Positions 50,199 through 62,290 of a stretch of DNA of 64,000 bases are shown one piece after another (position 1 is the first letter of the stretch; each line of letters begins with the position of its first letter). The notes below the pieces were generated by a model. That model was not told where the DNA came from and did not search any database. It worked only from the letters and a program-made list of their open reading frames with translations. The translations under genes and the position numbers were made by a program. This DNA is from Membranipora membranacea. Taxonomy: Eukaryota; Bryozoa; Gymnolaemata; Cheilostomatida; Membraniporidae. The stretch spans positions 22,814,001 to 22,878,000 of the forward strand of contig OU612075.1 in the NCBI GenBank assembly GCA_914767715.1, in the 5' to 3' direction.

Positions 50199-53100
50199 AT
50201 GGAACTCAATATTAAGACGGCTGCACCGTCTTACAGTATTATCACAGACAGTCTATCGCATTTCCAATATTACTCCCAGCAAGTGCGTTTCAGTGTCCGG
50301 TCTGAATATATAGTCAATACACCTCATATAGCTAAGGCTACACAGTCCAGGTTCCGGGTGCGTCCCGCTCAATCTGCTCAGAGGGCAAGGTCAGGGTATA
50401 TCCCGCTTCGCAACGTATACTATCAGATATAAATGCACCCGCTACAAGCTCTGCTAGGTTGGCTTTGCCACCAGTACGACCCTCAGTAACCAGCTCTGCT
50501 AGGTTGGCTTTGCCACCAGTACGACCCTCAGTAACCAGCTCTGCTAGGTTGGCTTTGCCACCAGTACGACCCTCAGTAAACAGCTCTGCTAGGTTGGCTT
50601 TGCCACCAGTACGACCCTCAGTAAACAGCTCTGCTAGGTTGGCTTTGCCACCAGTACGACCCTCAGTAAACAGCTCTGCTAGGTTGGCTTTGCCACCAGT
50701 ATGACCCTCAGTAAACAGCTCTGCTAGGTTGGCTTTGCCACCAGTACGACCCTCTCTAGGCTGAAGATAGCTATCCAGGAATTCTCTACCCAGGAGTTAT
50801 CCTCTCTCGGCTCATTCATTGTGAGTTTGTTTAGCTATATACCGTTAGCCTGAGAACCAAACCCTAGCCAGGTAACGGCCAGGTGTTCCACCCTTTCGAG
50901 ATTTCCCGTACCACAGGGTACTGTTGAAATGTTGCAGGGGATTGTGTTTGGTTACTCGTGCAGCCCATATGATAACCACGTCCACAACACTACAGTACAG
51001 TTTGTTTATCAGTTCTGAAAGGACACCTTGACCAGAGTCCCGTAAAGGCTTGTGTAAGACTTGCTGTGGGGCTATCTCGAGATGTAGTAAGACAGTCTTG
51101 AGACGTTGTAAGACAGTCTTGAGGCCTAATACATATAATCAGCCATCTGACCCCACAGACAAAAAACTACGATGGATGGCAATACACCCAAACCTGTGGT
51201 TTATATGAACGCTATCAGCAGGGAGAATTCTCCCTGCTATCAGTATTGATATCTCAAGAGTAAAAATAATGTATTATGTAGACATCAATACCAGTCATTA
51301 CAAAAGGAACACAGTTTTGAAAGGTCCATAACGTTAGACCCACAAAAATCAAAAGTGTGGGTGTATTGATTTCCACACAAATCTTTTGTTCTTGGTTAGA
51401 GATGATTTGATTCTACTATGCATTAGGCCTCAAGGCAGTCCTCCCACATCCCAAGACTGCCTCACAAACACCTTAAGGCGTCCAATGCCTGCTCTACAAT
51501 GCCTCAAGACTGCCCCCTCAACAGGTCTTATTAGTCTTCACGCGCCTGTTGCTAGCGACTGGTCAAGATTTCCTTCCAGAACAGTTCTGATAGACAATTT
51601 GTTTATATAATCTGCCTGTCCACAAGGTCCTGGCAGACAAGCTCCATATTGTCTCGTCTAGTCGCATCACTGCTATCATTATTTGGATTCTGGACACGTT
51701 GATTAATTATCACTAATCACATCAATTGTTCAAAACTAACCCACTTGATCTCGCTCTCTGAGTGTGCGATGATGTTGTGATCTTGTCTTGCCTGTTTTTA
51801 GTTGAAATACCCTCCAGTTATTGCTCTAAAGAAACTCATTCGGTAATACGTGTATAAAATTGATAAATTTAGTTTGCTCAGGGCCTCATCTTGCAAAGTT
51901 GTCATATATCCATATATCAAGCTATATCTCAGGTCATAATATCTCCTATTATTTATCAGTGACAGAATTATGGAGACGGGAGCTACAGATCTATCATCAT
52001 GTCCAAAGTGTGGAAAACATTACAAGATGATGAGCGCACTGGAGAAGCATGTGTGTAAGTGTGTTCTGGTTGTGGCGAAATCTACATTAGCCAGGGTGAC
52101 GGGAAAGAGAAAGCCTCAGGGTGATACAGGCATTGTGAAAGTGGCTGGTGATCGCCCAGAGCTTGTTATCAGGAAAATACGGAAATCAAAGGTACTTAAA
52201 TAGAATTCACATAGATATCTTCTATTCTTTTGCTAATTTTCAGAGTGTAAATATCATATTTTGTGTCGTTGTGTTGTTGTTGAAGACAGAAGGTCATCTG
52301 TGTCGAGAGATTGTATCAGAATCTCTCCTCCTCAATCTGTGTTGCTTGGCGTACTTAGTTTTCATCCCAGTAACATTTAGATATACCCACCCATACCAAA
52401 GTAGAAGATAACTCTTGTGTATCTGTGACTTGTTGAACCCAAACATTGCATTCCGACTTCCTTCAAATGTAATTTTCAGGCCAGGTGGTAGTAATCATAT
52501 TGCATACCCTAAGTCTGCCGTATAAATCCGATCATAATTATTAAAAGTAGTACACTAACAATAATGTATCTTTGTAGGCGATTGAGAAGAAATGTGGGCC
52601 AAACCAGCCTGATAAGAATCCAACTAGTAAGAATAAGAAACCCTCCACAGTCCGCTTCACACGGCTCGTTACTAAGACACTTCTAGAACAGGTATGGGAT
52701 TTATAGTGATAATGCTACAGACAATGAAAAAATGTCTGAAGTCAATGACATATTTAAAAAAACCACAAATAATACGCAGGCGACATATTACTGCACAATG
52801 TGTTAAATTCTCATGTTAGCCAGATGACCGTAATATCACCTGATTTGATGCTCTGATATGTAGGTGATCCTATATGCTTCTACAATAGAAAATTTGTATT
52901 TATAATCTAATATCAGGCTGACCAAGAGACTAGGTGGCAGCTTATACAGTGTAATATCAATCAGATATTAGATGATACTCTCAGCTCTCAGATGGTACAC
53001 GGGCTCACTCAGAAGTTACCTCCCTCTAACCTCTCATCTGATCAACACCAGGTGCCGCTATCAGGCAGCCTACCACGTCAGAGCCCTTCTATAGAGCGCC

Positions 53101-56100
53101 TGTCCTCGGAGAGAATAGGATGGTGGGGAGCTGCCAGCTCATCATTGGACACAAGCTACAACGTCTCTGATAGGTAGGGAGCTACAACGTCTCTGATAGG
53201 TAGGGGGCTACAACGTCTCTGATAGGTAGGGAGCTACAACATCTCTGATAGGTAGGGAGCTACAACGTCTCTGATAGGTAGGGAGCTACAACGTCTCTGA
53301 TAGGTAGGGAGCTACAACATCTCTGATAGGTAGGAGGCTACAACGTCTCTGATAGGTAGGGAGCTACAACGTCTCTGATAGGTAGGGAGCTACAACGTCT
53401 CTGATAGGTAGGGATCTACAACGTCTCTGATAGGTAGGGAGCTACAACGTCTCTGATAGGTAGGGAGCTACAACGTCTCTGATAGGTAGGGAGCTACAAC
53501 GTCTCTGATAGGTAGGGAGCTACAACGTCTCTGGTAGGTAGGGAGCTACAACGTCTATGATAGGTAGGGAGCTACAACGTCTCTGATAGGTAGGGAGCTA
53601 CAACGTCTCTGATAGGTAGGGAGCTACAACTGAATTTGCAAACCCAGTCGTTTCATCCCAAGTGAACTTTAATCCCCTTACACACAAAACAATGATATGC
53701 ACTTAGAGAAATCAGTATTTGCGTGTCAAATCAATGTAGTTGGGGTAAAATAAATTGATGTTTATATTTATAGTGTAGGTGCATTCAGTCAAACAATGAA
53801 GATGATGCAAATCCAAACTTCATATGAGCGCAAATACCAGATATCATTCATATACATCATCAATAATTCCTTACAAATCTAGCACCGAGCACCCATGCGT
53901 TTTGTAGCCCTTCTGAGGGGGATGAGGGTACACAGCACACCCCTTATAGGGACCGTCAAGCTGTAGGTACAAAGATAAGAGACAAGCTACTCATAGGAAG
54001 CTCAGTATCTCCTTCATCAGTTACTGATATACAGACTACCTCCTTAGATAAGAGAGCTGACGTCACTAAATCTACAGGCCATATTACTAAAGAAAAAAAT
54101 GTAAGTCTAGTATACATTATATTTAAATCATTAACATGGAAAATCTATCGTACACATAAATCAAAAGCTTTTAGATGGAATGGAATGGGCTTAACTATAT
54201 TGCCCACGATTATATATAGTAATATATAATATACTCAATTGAACATTCATAAGTGCGTATTAGTGCTCCTACCATTTGCTGTATGTATATGGATATTATT
54301 ATTGCCACGTAAATGACTGTTGTAATTAATAAAGCGTGTGTAGACCACGTGGTTATATACCTACTCATGGATATAGATACTCTCCCCACAGAAGACTCCT
54401 GGATTCAGTGAGATGCTCGACTCTCAGCTATTTTCTGATATGAATATCCGGACGGCTGATGATGGGCTGGTATTTGCACATAAGATTTTGCTAGCGGCAA
54501 CTTATCCAGGTATCAAAATGGTTAGTGAGTATATAAAATACTACGTGAGAGCAGTCAGCTATACTGTCTATACCTTGTTGATTGAACATGTATAACAGCG
54601 TACTTCTATGCGTGGCGTACTTTGTGTGTATTCTAAATGCTCCTCAGAAACCTCATCACTTATGGGACTTTGAGAATTTTTAAAGTTACACGCGCCCTCC
54701 GACGGCACGCGCGCCCGAGTGATAAAGTACCCCTCCTCCTCCTCCTCTCCCTCCTCCGCTAAGCACACAATGTTCGATTGTCCCTTACCCCAATGGTTTA
54801 GTTTACTGTGCTATTGACAGTTTCTTGATGAGCACATCACTATAGACCTCAGTGGCCTGGAGAAGCCTGTAATATTAATCTGGTTATCTCGAGTTTACTC
54901 ATCGGATCAGAGCACTGCTGATAGAGACATCGATAAGGAGACAATAGCTTTTATAAACAGGTAAGTGATGTTATACATTATTGTAATAATCAGTTGATTT
55001 CATAATCAGTTAATAAAATTGTTTAATAAAACAGTAAACCATTATTGTTGAACAGTAAAAGTATTGAAGAATAATCAATTTGAAAGTAAGATGAAATGCA
55101 AACGGCTTCTTTACTTTTTACTTTAAGGTGAAAAAACTACTTTCTGTCTATGTATATAATGTTATAGTATGTGTGTGTATGGTTTTGTATGGGTTTGTCG
55201 TTAATGATGTGGTCAAAGTGTAACTTTGCTAATGCCTTAATGATAATTGTATGTAAGAGCAATGTTTACTCTTTTCTTCTCAGTTTTCTCACATTTGCTG
55301 CCTCCTGGACGCTCGACCAATCATCAGCCCCACATACCAGGAGAACCCCACCTAAACCCAAACTACCTAAAAATAAACCTACCAAGAAGAAACAGTCTCC
55401 TGCCAAAAATAATAATGCGATAAAAACTTCCAGGGTTAGAAAATCTGACAGCAAGAATGTTCTAAGAGTAAGTGAGAACAACTCCAGTGTAGTAAACTCA
55501 GTGTCAACATCTAAAGAGGTGACAACTTCTCCTAAACCTTACAGAATACGAAAGTCAGCCAAGCGTAAATCAGCACATAAGTACAATCCCATCATAGGCT
55601 GCACTCCTCCTCATAACAAGTTATCTCCCCTTCTATCAACAATTGGTCTCTCTCATACGGAGACAGGGGGTCTCCCAAATAACCAACCAGAAACTACCAC
55701 ATATCTTGAAACTGGTAAATGCTTAGCAATCACACATCAGCTTGGTCTCAAGCACCCTTGGAATATTGAAACTGACAAAAAAACTCAAAAGCCAAAAATT
55801 TCCGAACTCCATCCAGCACAACCAAATGGTCACAATAATACAGAAATGAACCAGCAATGCCTCCCAGAGCTCCGCCTCCCAGAGCTTCCTCTTAGCTCTC
55901 CTGGAGAACATGAGCAGATCTTGACTCAGTCAAAGTTTGAGAATCAAACAAGTCATGATCCTGTAGTTGTGGATCTGTTACCCAATGGCGTTGAGCACAT
56001 AGCGCGATATGCGGAGAGACGAGACTCGTCAAACGATGGAATGATCTGTGATATAACTGCTATCTCTCCACTGCCTCCTGCTACTAAAAAACGCTGCCGG

Positions 56101-57234
56101 CAGCTGATTGAGGTCGATAAGACTTCTGAGTTTGTGTTATATAATAAGGAAGCAAACTGCAGCACTCTACCAGATATACCAGATAACAGTGATAACCATC
56201 ACTCTATAGATGCTGCTGCTGCATCCATCGAAGACTATAAAACCAAACGGTCTCTGCTGTCTTCGGACAAGATCAACCGCACTGATGCCTCAAATGGGCC
56301 AGGTAGGTCACCTCACCCTTATACAGGTCACCTCACCCTTATATAGGTCACCTCACCCCTTATACAGGTCACCTCACCCTTATATAGGTCACCTCACCCT
56401 TATATAGGTCACCTCACCCTTATATAGGTCACATCACCCCTTATATAGGTCACCTCACCCTTATATAGGTCACATCACCCCTTATACAGGTCACCTCACC
56501 CTTATATAGGTCATCTCACCCTTATATAGGTCACCTCACCCTTATATAGGTCACATCACCCCTTATACAGGTCACCTCACCCTTATATAGGTCACCTCAC
56601 CCCTTATATAGGTCACCTCACCCTTATATAGGTCACCTCATCCTTATATAGGTCACCTCACCCCTTATCTAGAAAATTAGTTGGTGTTCTTCTGTGTCCT
56701 TGTTGACCCCTGAATAGTATGCGTACTGGAATTTCATAAGCAGTTTATTGTGGTTTGTCAATCACCTTCAAATCAATTATGATTAGCTCAATATTTGCCA
56801 TAAACTCATGTTGTTCTGAGAAGTTTTTACATGTTCAGTAGAAAAATAAGCTATCCTACAACGATGTGGTATTTTCATACTAATGTCCCGTCATGTTTAT
56901 TATGTGTGAAGATGTCAAACCGCGAAAGCTTCATTATTCTGATTACATGAACATACTTGAAACATGATAGATTTGCTGAGACTTGTACAAAGGATTTTAA
57001 GGGTCCGTAAAAAGCAATGGTGCACTTTAACAAACAATAATATGTAGAGATCGTTATCTATAATCTTATCTTTAGATCACCAACGCGCTATTGAAATGCT
57101 AACTAATACTTTTTATGTAACCTGAGTGTTGACGATGTAGTCAGTCTGATTCTGCTCTGACTGTAGATGGAAGTGACGACCTGTTCATAGATGACTTCAG
57201 TGACAGCGGCGACACGGCGATCTTTACCAATTGA
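50199..57234 (+). CDS. SLX4-like: SLX4-like zinc-finger and BTB protein, 11 exons
   Basis: Exons: 50199-50389, 50760-50820, 51802-51842, 51960-52191, 52578-52691, 52917-53173, 53908-54100, 54392-54520, 54821-54960, 55284-56302, 57167-57234. All ten junctions keep phase, strong evidence for one gene of about 815 residues. Zinc finger CPKCGKHYKMMSALEKHVCK (C-x2-C...H-x3-C, UBZ4-like) resembles the second SLX4 finger CPICGKPF...HLKQC. The BTB segment GFSEMLDSQLFSDMNIRTAD DGLVFAHKILL resembles human SLX4 FGAMVNNPHLSDVQFQTDSG EVLYAHKFVL. SLX4 is the nuclear scaffold for structure-specific nucleases. The C-terminal SAP and SLX1-binding regions were not found, so the family name is a hypothesis; another UBZ/BTB protein is possible. 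Confidence 0.6.
50449..50759 (+). repeat. 45-bp tandem repeat leading into an acceptor
   Basis: Seven copies of a 45-bp unit with ctctgctag|gttgg and ccctcag. The real acceptor of exon 50760-50820 (cctctctag|gctg) is the end of the last, slightly shortened unit. The unit is a multiple of three and open in one frame (Leu-Ala-Leu-Pro-Pro-Val-Arg-Pro-Ser...), but that frame does not match the exon model. Confidence 0.85.
50821..51801 (+). other. Intron 2 of the SLX4-like gene
   Basis: Mildly repetitive (caaggc, ctcaaga and agacagtcttgag near 51070-51125). No coding sequence supported. Confidence 0.5.
51960..52191 (+). CDS. SLX4-like: UBZ4-like zinc finger exon
   Basis: Encodes ...IMETGATDLSSCPKCGKHYK MMSALEKHVCKC and a basic stretch (ARVTGKRKPQGD, VIRKIRKSK). 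An ATG at 51970 could start a shorter protein, but the frame is open upstream and joins exon 51802-51842 through a split CG|T codon, so the longer N-terminus is preferred. Confidence 0.72.
53150..53630 (+). repeat. 26-bp tandem repeat of an exon end and donor
   Basis: About 18-19 copies of gagctacaacgtctctgata|ggtagg, derived from the last bases of exon 52917-53173 and its donor gtaggg (53174). Every unit presents the same donor. Period 26 is not a multiple of 3 and each unit has an in-frame TAG, so only the first donor leaves the frame open. Confidence 0.92.
54392..54960 (+). CDS. SLX4-like: BTB/POZ domain exons
   Basis: Exon 54392-54520 (...SDMNIRTADDGLVFAHKILL AATYPGIKM) and exon 54821-54960 (FLDEHITIDLSGLEKPVILI WLSRVYSSDQ...). 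The core S-D-x-x-(h)...h-x-A-H-K-x-(h)-L of BTB domains is present. The first donor is gttagt at 54521; a nearer gtatca at 54511 breaks the frame. Confidence 0.7.
55284..56302 (+). CDS. SLX4-like: Long basic, disordered exon of the SLX4-like gene
   Basis: Finishes the BTB fold (FLTFAASWTLDQ) and then runs 330 residues of Lys/Pro/Ser-rich sequence: PPKPKLPKNKPTKKKQSPAK, PYRIRKSAKRKSAHKYNPII. No domain recognised. The basic clusters could be nuclear localisation signals. It ends in phase 1 at gtaggt, directly against an 18-20-bp minisatellite. Confidence 0.65.
56302..56675 (+). repeat. 20-bp tandem repeat directly after a donor
   Basis: About 18 copies of ggtcacctcacccttatata (some with cccc), starting at the donor gtaggtcacc of exon 55284-56302. 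Units ending in tatacaggtcacc look like fused acceptor and donor motifs. Confidence 0.9.
57167..57234 (+). CDS. SLX4-like: Terminal acidic exon of the SLX4-like gene
   Basis: Acceptor ctctgactgtag; reads DGSDDLFIDDFSDSGDTAIF TN then TGA. Phase fits exon 55284-56302 exactly. The acidic tail does not resemble the SLX1-binding end of vertebrate SLX4. Further exons by a different donor cannot be excluded. Confidence 0.5.
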
Positions 57235-58073
57235 AGGATTTCAGTTCGATTTTACGGTAGGATATTGATATTTTATTAGAACATATATTTGGTCACTCAA
57301 TACTTCTCACTATTGTGGAGGAGAGAGTGCCACACTTACCATTTAATTAAAGCTTTCAGCCACGTAAACTATATGAACACGATATTACACACATATAAGT
57401 TTGTCTGTATTTCAATTGCTGCGTCATTCTAGCCTCCCAATACACATGAAGTCTGCACGCATAGACATGTACATAGACATGTACATAGACATGTACATGC
57501 TAGGCCTGAGTTCAATAACTCTCTCAAAATCCATGTATGTTTTGGGATACATACCATTGACTGCTGGAGGAATGTTTTTCATCAGATATCAGCGGATAGT
57601 CAAGTAAAGATGATTAGAATAAATAATAAATGTGTATTATCTATAATAAATAATACGTGTTAATCCGTATTATTCATAATCGAGTTGCTTCACAATAATT
57701 AACATTAATATGTTATGACAATGACAATTACTACAACGTTTTACAGATAAACTCCAATTGTTTGCCTTGAGGACAGATTCATCCATAAAAAGTCATCACA
57801 TTTCAAAAATCTAAAAATCAAAGCATTTTGAACATGATAATGAACTACAACACTTTTAAATATTTTTTCATGACCAAGTATGACATTAAAATCATGTCCT
57901 AGTTAAGGATAGGATTGCTGGAGTTTCGGAAGGTCAGATAATCTTCACGGTAAGAATTCCTTTCCCCTGACCTCTTGACTAAGTAAACCACAATAGTAAA
58001 TAAGTTCAATTATACCTCTACATGTTTATTGAATCATTTGTTTTGTTCTGATTTTAGTATTGAAGGTGACGTA
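57235..58073 (+). other. Region between SLX4-like and GT31-like genes
   Basis: Holds the small repeat agacatgtacat at 57463-57500 and AATAAA motifs near 57619. Nothing coding supported. Confidence 0.5.
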
Positions 58074-61000
58074 ATGTCTCAACCGTTGATTTCTACCTCC
58101 TGCCACATGAGAGCTCATATAGCCAAGCTGTGTTTCCTCATCTTGTTATCTTTTATGTACATGTGGTGCTCTTCCAACATCAGCCAATCAGCTGCTGCCA
58201 CAAATTCTCATCATTTACTGCAAAGAGATCACTAACTTTTCATGAACAACTATCAGGTAATTTTGTAACGAACAGTTCTGTGACATATTTACATTCATAT
58301 AAACACATGTCTTCCTCAACGGGTCAGTCAAAGTTTGAAATCGTATCAGTGAGCTCTAAGATTAGACTATAGCATTCTGTATAAACCATTCAGATTTTTT
58401 TGTTTTCTTATGATTTCACAGAATGAGAATGCTCCTATTAGTTTCGATGAAGACAGTCTGTCATTGTCTTATAGAAATAATGGTTCTCGTGCTAAGAAGC
58501 AAGAGGGAACTGAGTTACACACGATGAATTATAAATACAAGACTGATGTTTCAAGTAAGTTCGCTAAAACTAAAAGAGACTGCCTTATCGACGATAATGC
58601 TAAATCTTTCATGTTATGTTTTTTTTTATTGAGTTATATCCTTTTTTTCACAGAGGGAGCAACTCTGAAATTTACTTACCATCGTTTTGGTCCCTTGTCA
58701 TTTTTACTATAAAATTCTAAGAATTTCCAAATATTGAAACTTTCTACCATATGAAAGCTCATTTGACCACGACTCATGATTTCAATGACATCACGTTATA
58801 CGTCACGTTTCCACGCTCTGCTACAGAGCAGACTGGGTTACATGAGAAAAGCATGGTCAGGTAAAGTTCTTTGAATACCCACATCTATCAAATGTGTAGA
58901 AGAAGAACACATAAAATATGAAATAAACAAAATTTGGTACTCATCATCATATCATTCAGTCTGTAAAGCTTGGTTCACATTTTCCCAGAGAGCCAACCAA
59001 GAGAGTCATCCAAGACAATGTGAACACAAATACGACACAATCCCAGCAATAAAAGTGAGTCTGGGTCAGTAACAGGAAAATTTGTTGATGCTTACGAGCT
59101 TTTGTGAGGGACGAATAACGCGCGCTCCCGTAACTTTAGTATTAATTACAGGAGTGTAAGGTCCCGTCCTGCACACTTCTTGTGTTTGTCATATATATAT
59201 TTCTAATTCAAATAGTAATACTATAATTATCGCTTTAATTGTTTGGCACAAGGTAAATTTTGGTTCTATTTTGTGTAATGGTGTAATGGGTAATGGTGAA
59301 TTTGTATAATGTGTAATAGATGGCACTCTTAACTTTATGGACCTCTGAAATTCACCTAAGCAATCGTTGATTATGTGTGACTAAAAAAAATTTAATTGAG
59401 TCACGAACAAGTGGTTGCTTGTACCCGGAAAGTAAACAACTGTCTGAATTTTGATGTAAAAAATATAATTATAATGAAGATAAATATGACTGCAGTTATA
59501 GAATAATGGAGTAAATCAAAAAGTAGCGCGACTAGTAATAAAATAACCGGTATACTCTGGCTAAATGCTCGCCAAGACAATTCAATATATGTGAAGACAG
59601 CTTCACCTTCAATGAGACTCAAGATTCACTTGATCCTCCGCGGGAAATACAAATGGCAGACTCGCCAATAACAATGGAGCTTCAACAAATTATAATCGAT
59701 GATCAGTCGCTATAACCAAGGACTTAACTTTGCCTTGAACTGGAGCTTTATAATAATTATGTTATCAAAACAAATTTGAACCTTGAATATTGCCACGCAA
59801 TATTTATAAGAGTTTTCACAATTGTGATAAACTTACCTCGTCAATTTCTCTGACGGAAAGCTGCTCGCTCCCTTCGGCCGGAATTAAATAATTATGTTTC
59901 TGAGTAATTCAATAATCTCACCAAGTTCCAGATGTGGAATATACATTTATTCGATTATAATTATGCCAATAAAATTCAATTTAAGAAAATTGCACATAAC
60001 ACAACCTTCGTCAAGGCTGTTCTAAAATGAGCTCCTGTTTAGTGTCTCTGCAGCTCTTTATATAGTCACAGCAATGAGGAGAGGGAGTTCATTTGTCACA
60101 GCAGGTATCGTTCTTATTCGATCTTACTCGATCTTAGGAGTCGCTTAAATGTTGACATTATTGCGACATTTTCTTTGTGTCCGCAAACAGTGGACTTGTC
60201 ATCTTTCTAAAGAGTTCTCGAACACTCCTATTATGTTGAAACTATTGTTCCTCCTAAGGTGGTGATCATTCAACATCCTAACTGTTTAGATTCATCATGG
60301 GCAGCGGCATCGATTGATCTATTTTCTCTGTTTCCAGTCAGCATCACTTGACAAAGGGGATGAAGTGAGAATGAGAAATGAAAATTAAATGAGAAATTTA
60401 AAGTCCAAATCAAGCATCAGAATATCTAAAACTAAAAAATATGGAAATCTAAAATAATCTCATCAGGTTAATTAGAAAAGTGAGGCATTATCAGCTAAAA
60501 GTAGTAAAACATCATAATATAAAAATTCATATTAATGTATTAGTTATCACGTACTTACACTTTCTGACCCAGACTCATTTTACATCTGGGTTGAATACAA
60601 TATTGGGATGATCTGGGACTATCTGTGAACCAGCCTCTTTAAGCATGTACCTTAACAGACAACCAAACTAATGACAGTTATTATCTCCAGGTATTGTCTG
60701 TGGAGATCCTATATATCTACTGACTGTTGTGATGTCATCACCTGATAACTTTTTTGAGAGAGATTACTTCAGGAAGAGATGGAAGACTGAGCTGGTAGAT
60801 AATATGAGAACAGACACAGTGTTCATTGTGGCCAACAGTAAATCTTCTAAAATACGCCACAGTATATATCAGGAGTATAAAGAGTGAGTCATAAACATCA
60901 GTAGTAAAAGTACGAAATAAGAATTACGATATCTCTTGGGTTTCTAATAGCTAGAGATATTAGACCCTCTATCACGTGGCTCAAATCGTACTTTGAAAAG

Positions 61001-61780
61001 TCTGTATAGTGGTCTATTTACTCTCAGTAAAATACAAGATATGGTCACAACATTGTTTGCTGGAAACAGTTTTCTTGAAACTGTGTAGTAAAGCACTGAG
61101 GTGCTGGGTATAGTCCTTTAGTGACTGTTCTTTATCAGACTAACTAACTTATATGATGTCACTTTGTGTTTCCTCGAACAAGCACTGCTCTTGATGCCCT
61201 CTCACAATAGAGCAAATGTGTAAAGTGGTCAGGCTAAATAACTTGAATTGTTTCTTTAGATTGTTTTGCCAGCCATCCAAATCTTTACTACCGTACAGTT
61301 GCGTATTGTAACCGGTGGTTAATGTCCTTGAGTGGTTAAAACTTAGTCAAGCATACCGCGGTTATAATAATGGCATTGTTTCCAAATGCTAGAGGCAGGT
61401 GGCTAATGAGTGAACATATTAACTCAGTAGTTACAAGCTAGCAGCGAATATCTGATATCTATTATTTTTATTAACAATCTCAAACCTCAGAAAATACATA
61501 ATTAAAATTGTTGAGCTCAATGTATTGACCATGTCAAGGTCAAGCAGTTGTTTGCCTCGTTACAACTATCTGAAATTATCATCAAATCAAAAACGATCTG
61601 ACAAATAATTAACCAATCAGGATTCTTCTTCTTCACCACGGTATGACAATTACTCATTGTGTAAACCAATGTACTTTACTTCTGGGCAGGTACAAGGATA
61701 TTTTGTATTTGGATTTTGAGGATGATTATTGTAACCTCAGGCTGAATAGGCCAGCAGCGGCTATACATAAAAGGCTCTAA
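58074..61780 (+). pseudogene. Beta-1,3-galactosyltransferase-like (GT31) gene, probably broken
   Basis: Segments 58074-58256, 58422-58554, 60691-60883 and 61690-61780 keep phase. The first reads MSQPLISTSCHMRAHIAKLC FLILLSFMYMWCSS, a type II signal anchor as expected of a Golgi enzyme, but meets TAA at 58233-58235; the same frame reopens at an ATG (58242) just before the donor. Later exons read YLLTVVMSSPDNFFERDYFR KRWK, TVFIVANSK and YKDILYLDFEDDYCNLRLN, the N-terminal half of the GT31 domain (compare V-x-S-x(n)-ER-x-x-R-x-x-W and D-x-x-D-x-Y-x-N-L). It stops after NRPAAAIHKRL, before the DxD motif, so no catalytic metal site. Either a pseudogene or a gene whose next exons are missed. Confidence 0.6.
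58555..60690 (+). other. Intron of the GT31-like gene
   Basis: An alternative acceptor at 58651 would give a short tail (GATLKFTYHRFGPLSFLL then stop). Otherwise nothing recognised over 2 kb. Confidence 0.45.
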
Positions 61781-61826
61781 AAATTACATCTGTGTAAGTG
61801 TCTTGAACAGAGAAAATTGAAGACTG

Positions 61827-62290
61827 TATCTGGTGTAGTTTTTTATGGCCGTTCTGATGACACATATGTACTATTTCACAAATGGGGCAAAAAGGGGCGA
61901 ATCCAAGTAAGAAACACGGAAAAGGGGGTTAAAAGGGCGTTTTTTGCAATTTAACTTCTCTTGGCAAAGTTCATAGAATGAAGCAGTGTCATTGAATTTT
62001 TTTTATCAATATCATGCATATCTTGAGTAGTTTTTGGGAAAATATCATACTGCTAAACCCAATGGTTGACGTCTTACAGACAAATTGTAGTCACCCCTCG
62101 AACGCAGTTGCGGCATAATAATAGGTTTTGTGCAAGCGTGCAAGAATAACAGCGATAAATGTACTTCTCATGTCATTTTTCATGATTTGTTTATAAAAAG
62201 ACCCCATCATAAAGTATCTGGTAGCAGTGTAATAATAAATTGAGAATATATGAGAAAGGGGTGGATACAGTTGGGATGTGAAAAACAGGT
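61827..62290. repeat. Long direct repeat, copy A
   Basis: About 460 bp, starting ctggtgtagttttttatggc, repeated at 62563-63020 with about 80-85% identity by eye, including tatcaatatcatgcatatct. No coding frame. Probably two copies of an unclassified mobile element or a local duplication. Confidence 0.8.

Noticed and set aside
50459-50704. 81-codon ORF of A-L-P-P-V-R-P-S repeats
   Set aside because: Frame does not connect with the flanking exons of the SLX4-like gene; translation of the 45-bp repeat.
51970-52203. Separate small zinc-finger gene starting at 51970
   Set aside because: The frame is open upstream to a good acceptor and joins three further exons in phase, so it is read as part of a longer gene.
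58651-58712. Alternative exon in the GT31-like gene (GATLKFTYHRFG...)
   Set aside because: Phase fits, but it stops after about 20 codons and lacks GT31 similarity, while the 60691 exon fits in the same phase and is clearly GT31.
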